A DNA stretch of 64,000 nucleotides from Saccharina japonica. Lineage: Eukaryota; Sar; Phaeophyceae; Laminariales; Laminariaceae. The notes beneath the pieces are model-generated. The model searched no databases and was not told the origin of the DNA. It was given only the letters and a program-made list of their open reading frames with translations. This document shows positions 63,891 to 64,000 of this stretch, in pieces (within the stretch, counting starts at the first letter, position 1; each line of letters opens with the position of its first letter). Position numbers and translations under genes: made by a program. The DNA lies in the NCBI GenBank assembly GCA_008828725.1, contig MEHQ01002894.1, positions 207,592 to 271,591 of the forward strand, given 5' to 3'.

Positions 63891-64000
63891 AGCTTCAGTA
63901 CAACGGCTCCCTAATTTATTATATCCCAGCTAAAATCAGCCTGCGTTTCTTATGGTTCGTTTTCTGATCAGGGGTCCCGTAGACGTTTGTTTTTGCACCG

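Noticed and set aside
1-64000. tRNA, rRNA or bacterial gene content
   Set aside because: I found no tRNA B-box in a cloverleaf context, no rRNA core sequences and no operon-like gene packing on either strand.

Overview
The window looks like nuclear DNA from a repeat-rich eukaryote. It has multi-exon genes with GT...AG introns, long homopolymer and trinucleotide runs, interstitial CCCTAA repeats, many hairpin-type DNA transposon remnants and very low gene density. There are no bacterial operons, rRNA or tRNA genes that I can see. GC-rich coding exons with long Ala, Gly and Ser runs inside an AT/GC-mixed repeat background, together with TTAGGG-type repeats, would suit a stramenopile, perhaps a brown alga. 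That placement is inference only.

Layout. 1-3.4 kb: a poly-C-tailed dispersed repeat, then an array of ~215-bp satellite monomers. 3.7-12.95 kb: a mosaic of segmental duplications. The block 3.81-5.96 kb recurs at 6.51-8.67 kb, and 8.22-10.49 kb recurs in tandem at 10.49-12.95 kb. These blocks carry a 1.3-kb element with long terminal inverted repeats, two smaller nested hairpin elements, and CTACA/CTGCA minisatellites. 13-15.6 kb: mostly featureless. 15.7-18.2 kb: a nearly perfect ~2.4-kb palindrome with a one-base centre, each arm holding a retroelement integrase fossil. 18.2-26.5 kb: gene-poor, with a few exon-like islands. 26.5-38.5 kb: short exon candidates among many MITE families, including a triple nested insertion at 28.6-29.3 kb and a MITE whose left half is amplified into a 55-bp array at 35.3-35.8 kb. 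39.0-43.85 kb: a non-coding LTR-retroelement fossil. 44.3-45.9 kb: two 711-bp PIF/Harbinger-like elements head to head. 46-51 kb: small repeats and hairpins.

The one gene I recognise is on the + strand at about 51.4-59.06 kb. It has at least six exons with consistent phases, and pieces of its product align by eye with animal ITFG2, the FG-GAP beta-propeller subunit of the KICSTOR (mTORC1-regulating) complex. Large low-complexity inserts separate the conserved blades, and the N-terminal exon or exons were not found. Two features stand out. The splice acceptor of its largest exon lies at the end of the poly-C tail of a dispersed repeat copy, and the next intron appears to be of GC-AG type.

Other protein-coding calls are tentative. 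They are a minus-strand gene with a signal peptide at 37.7-38.46 kb, a plus-strand exon at 38.77-39.01 kb, minus-strand exons at 26.5-27.2 and 33.1-34.2 kb, and plus-strand exons near 59.4 and 62.2-63.0 kb. Most long open frames elsewhere are by-products of tandem repeats.
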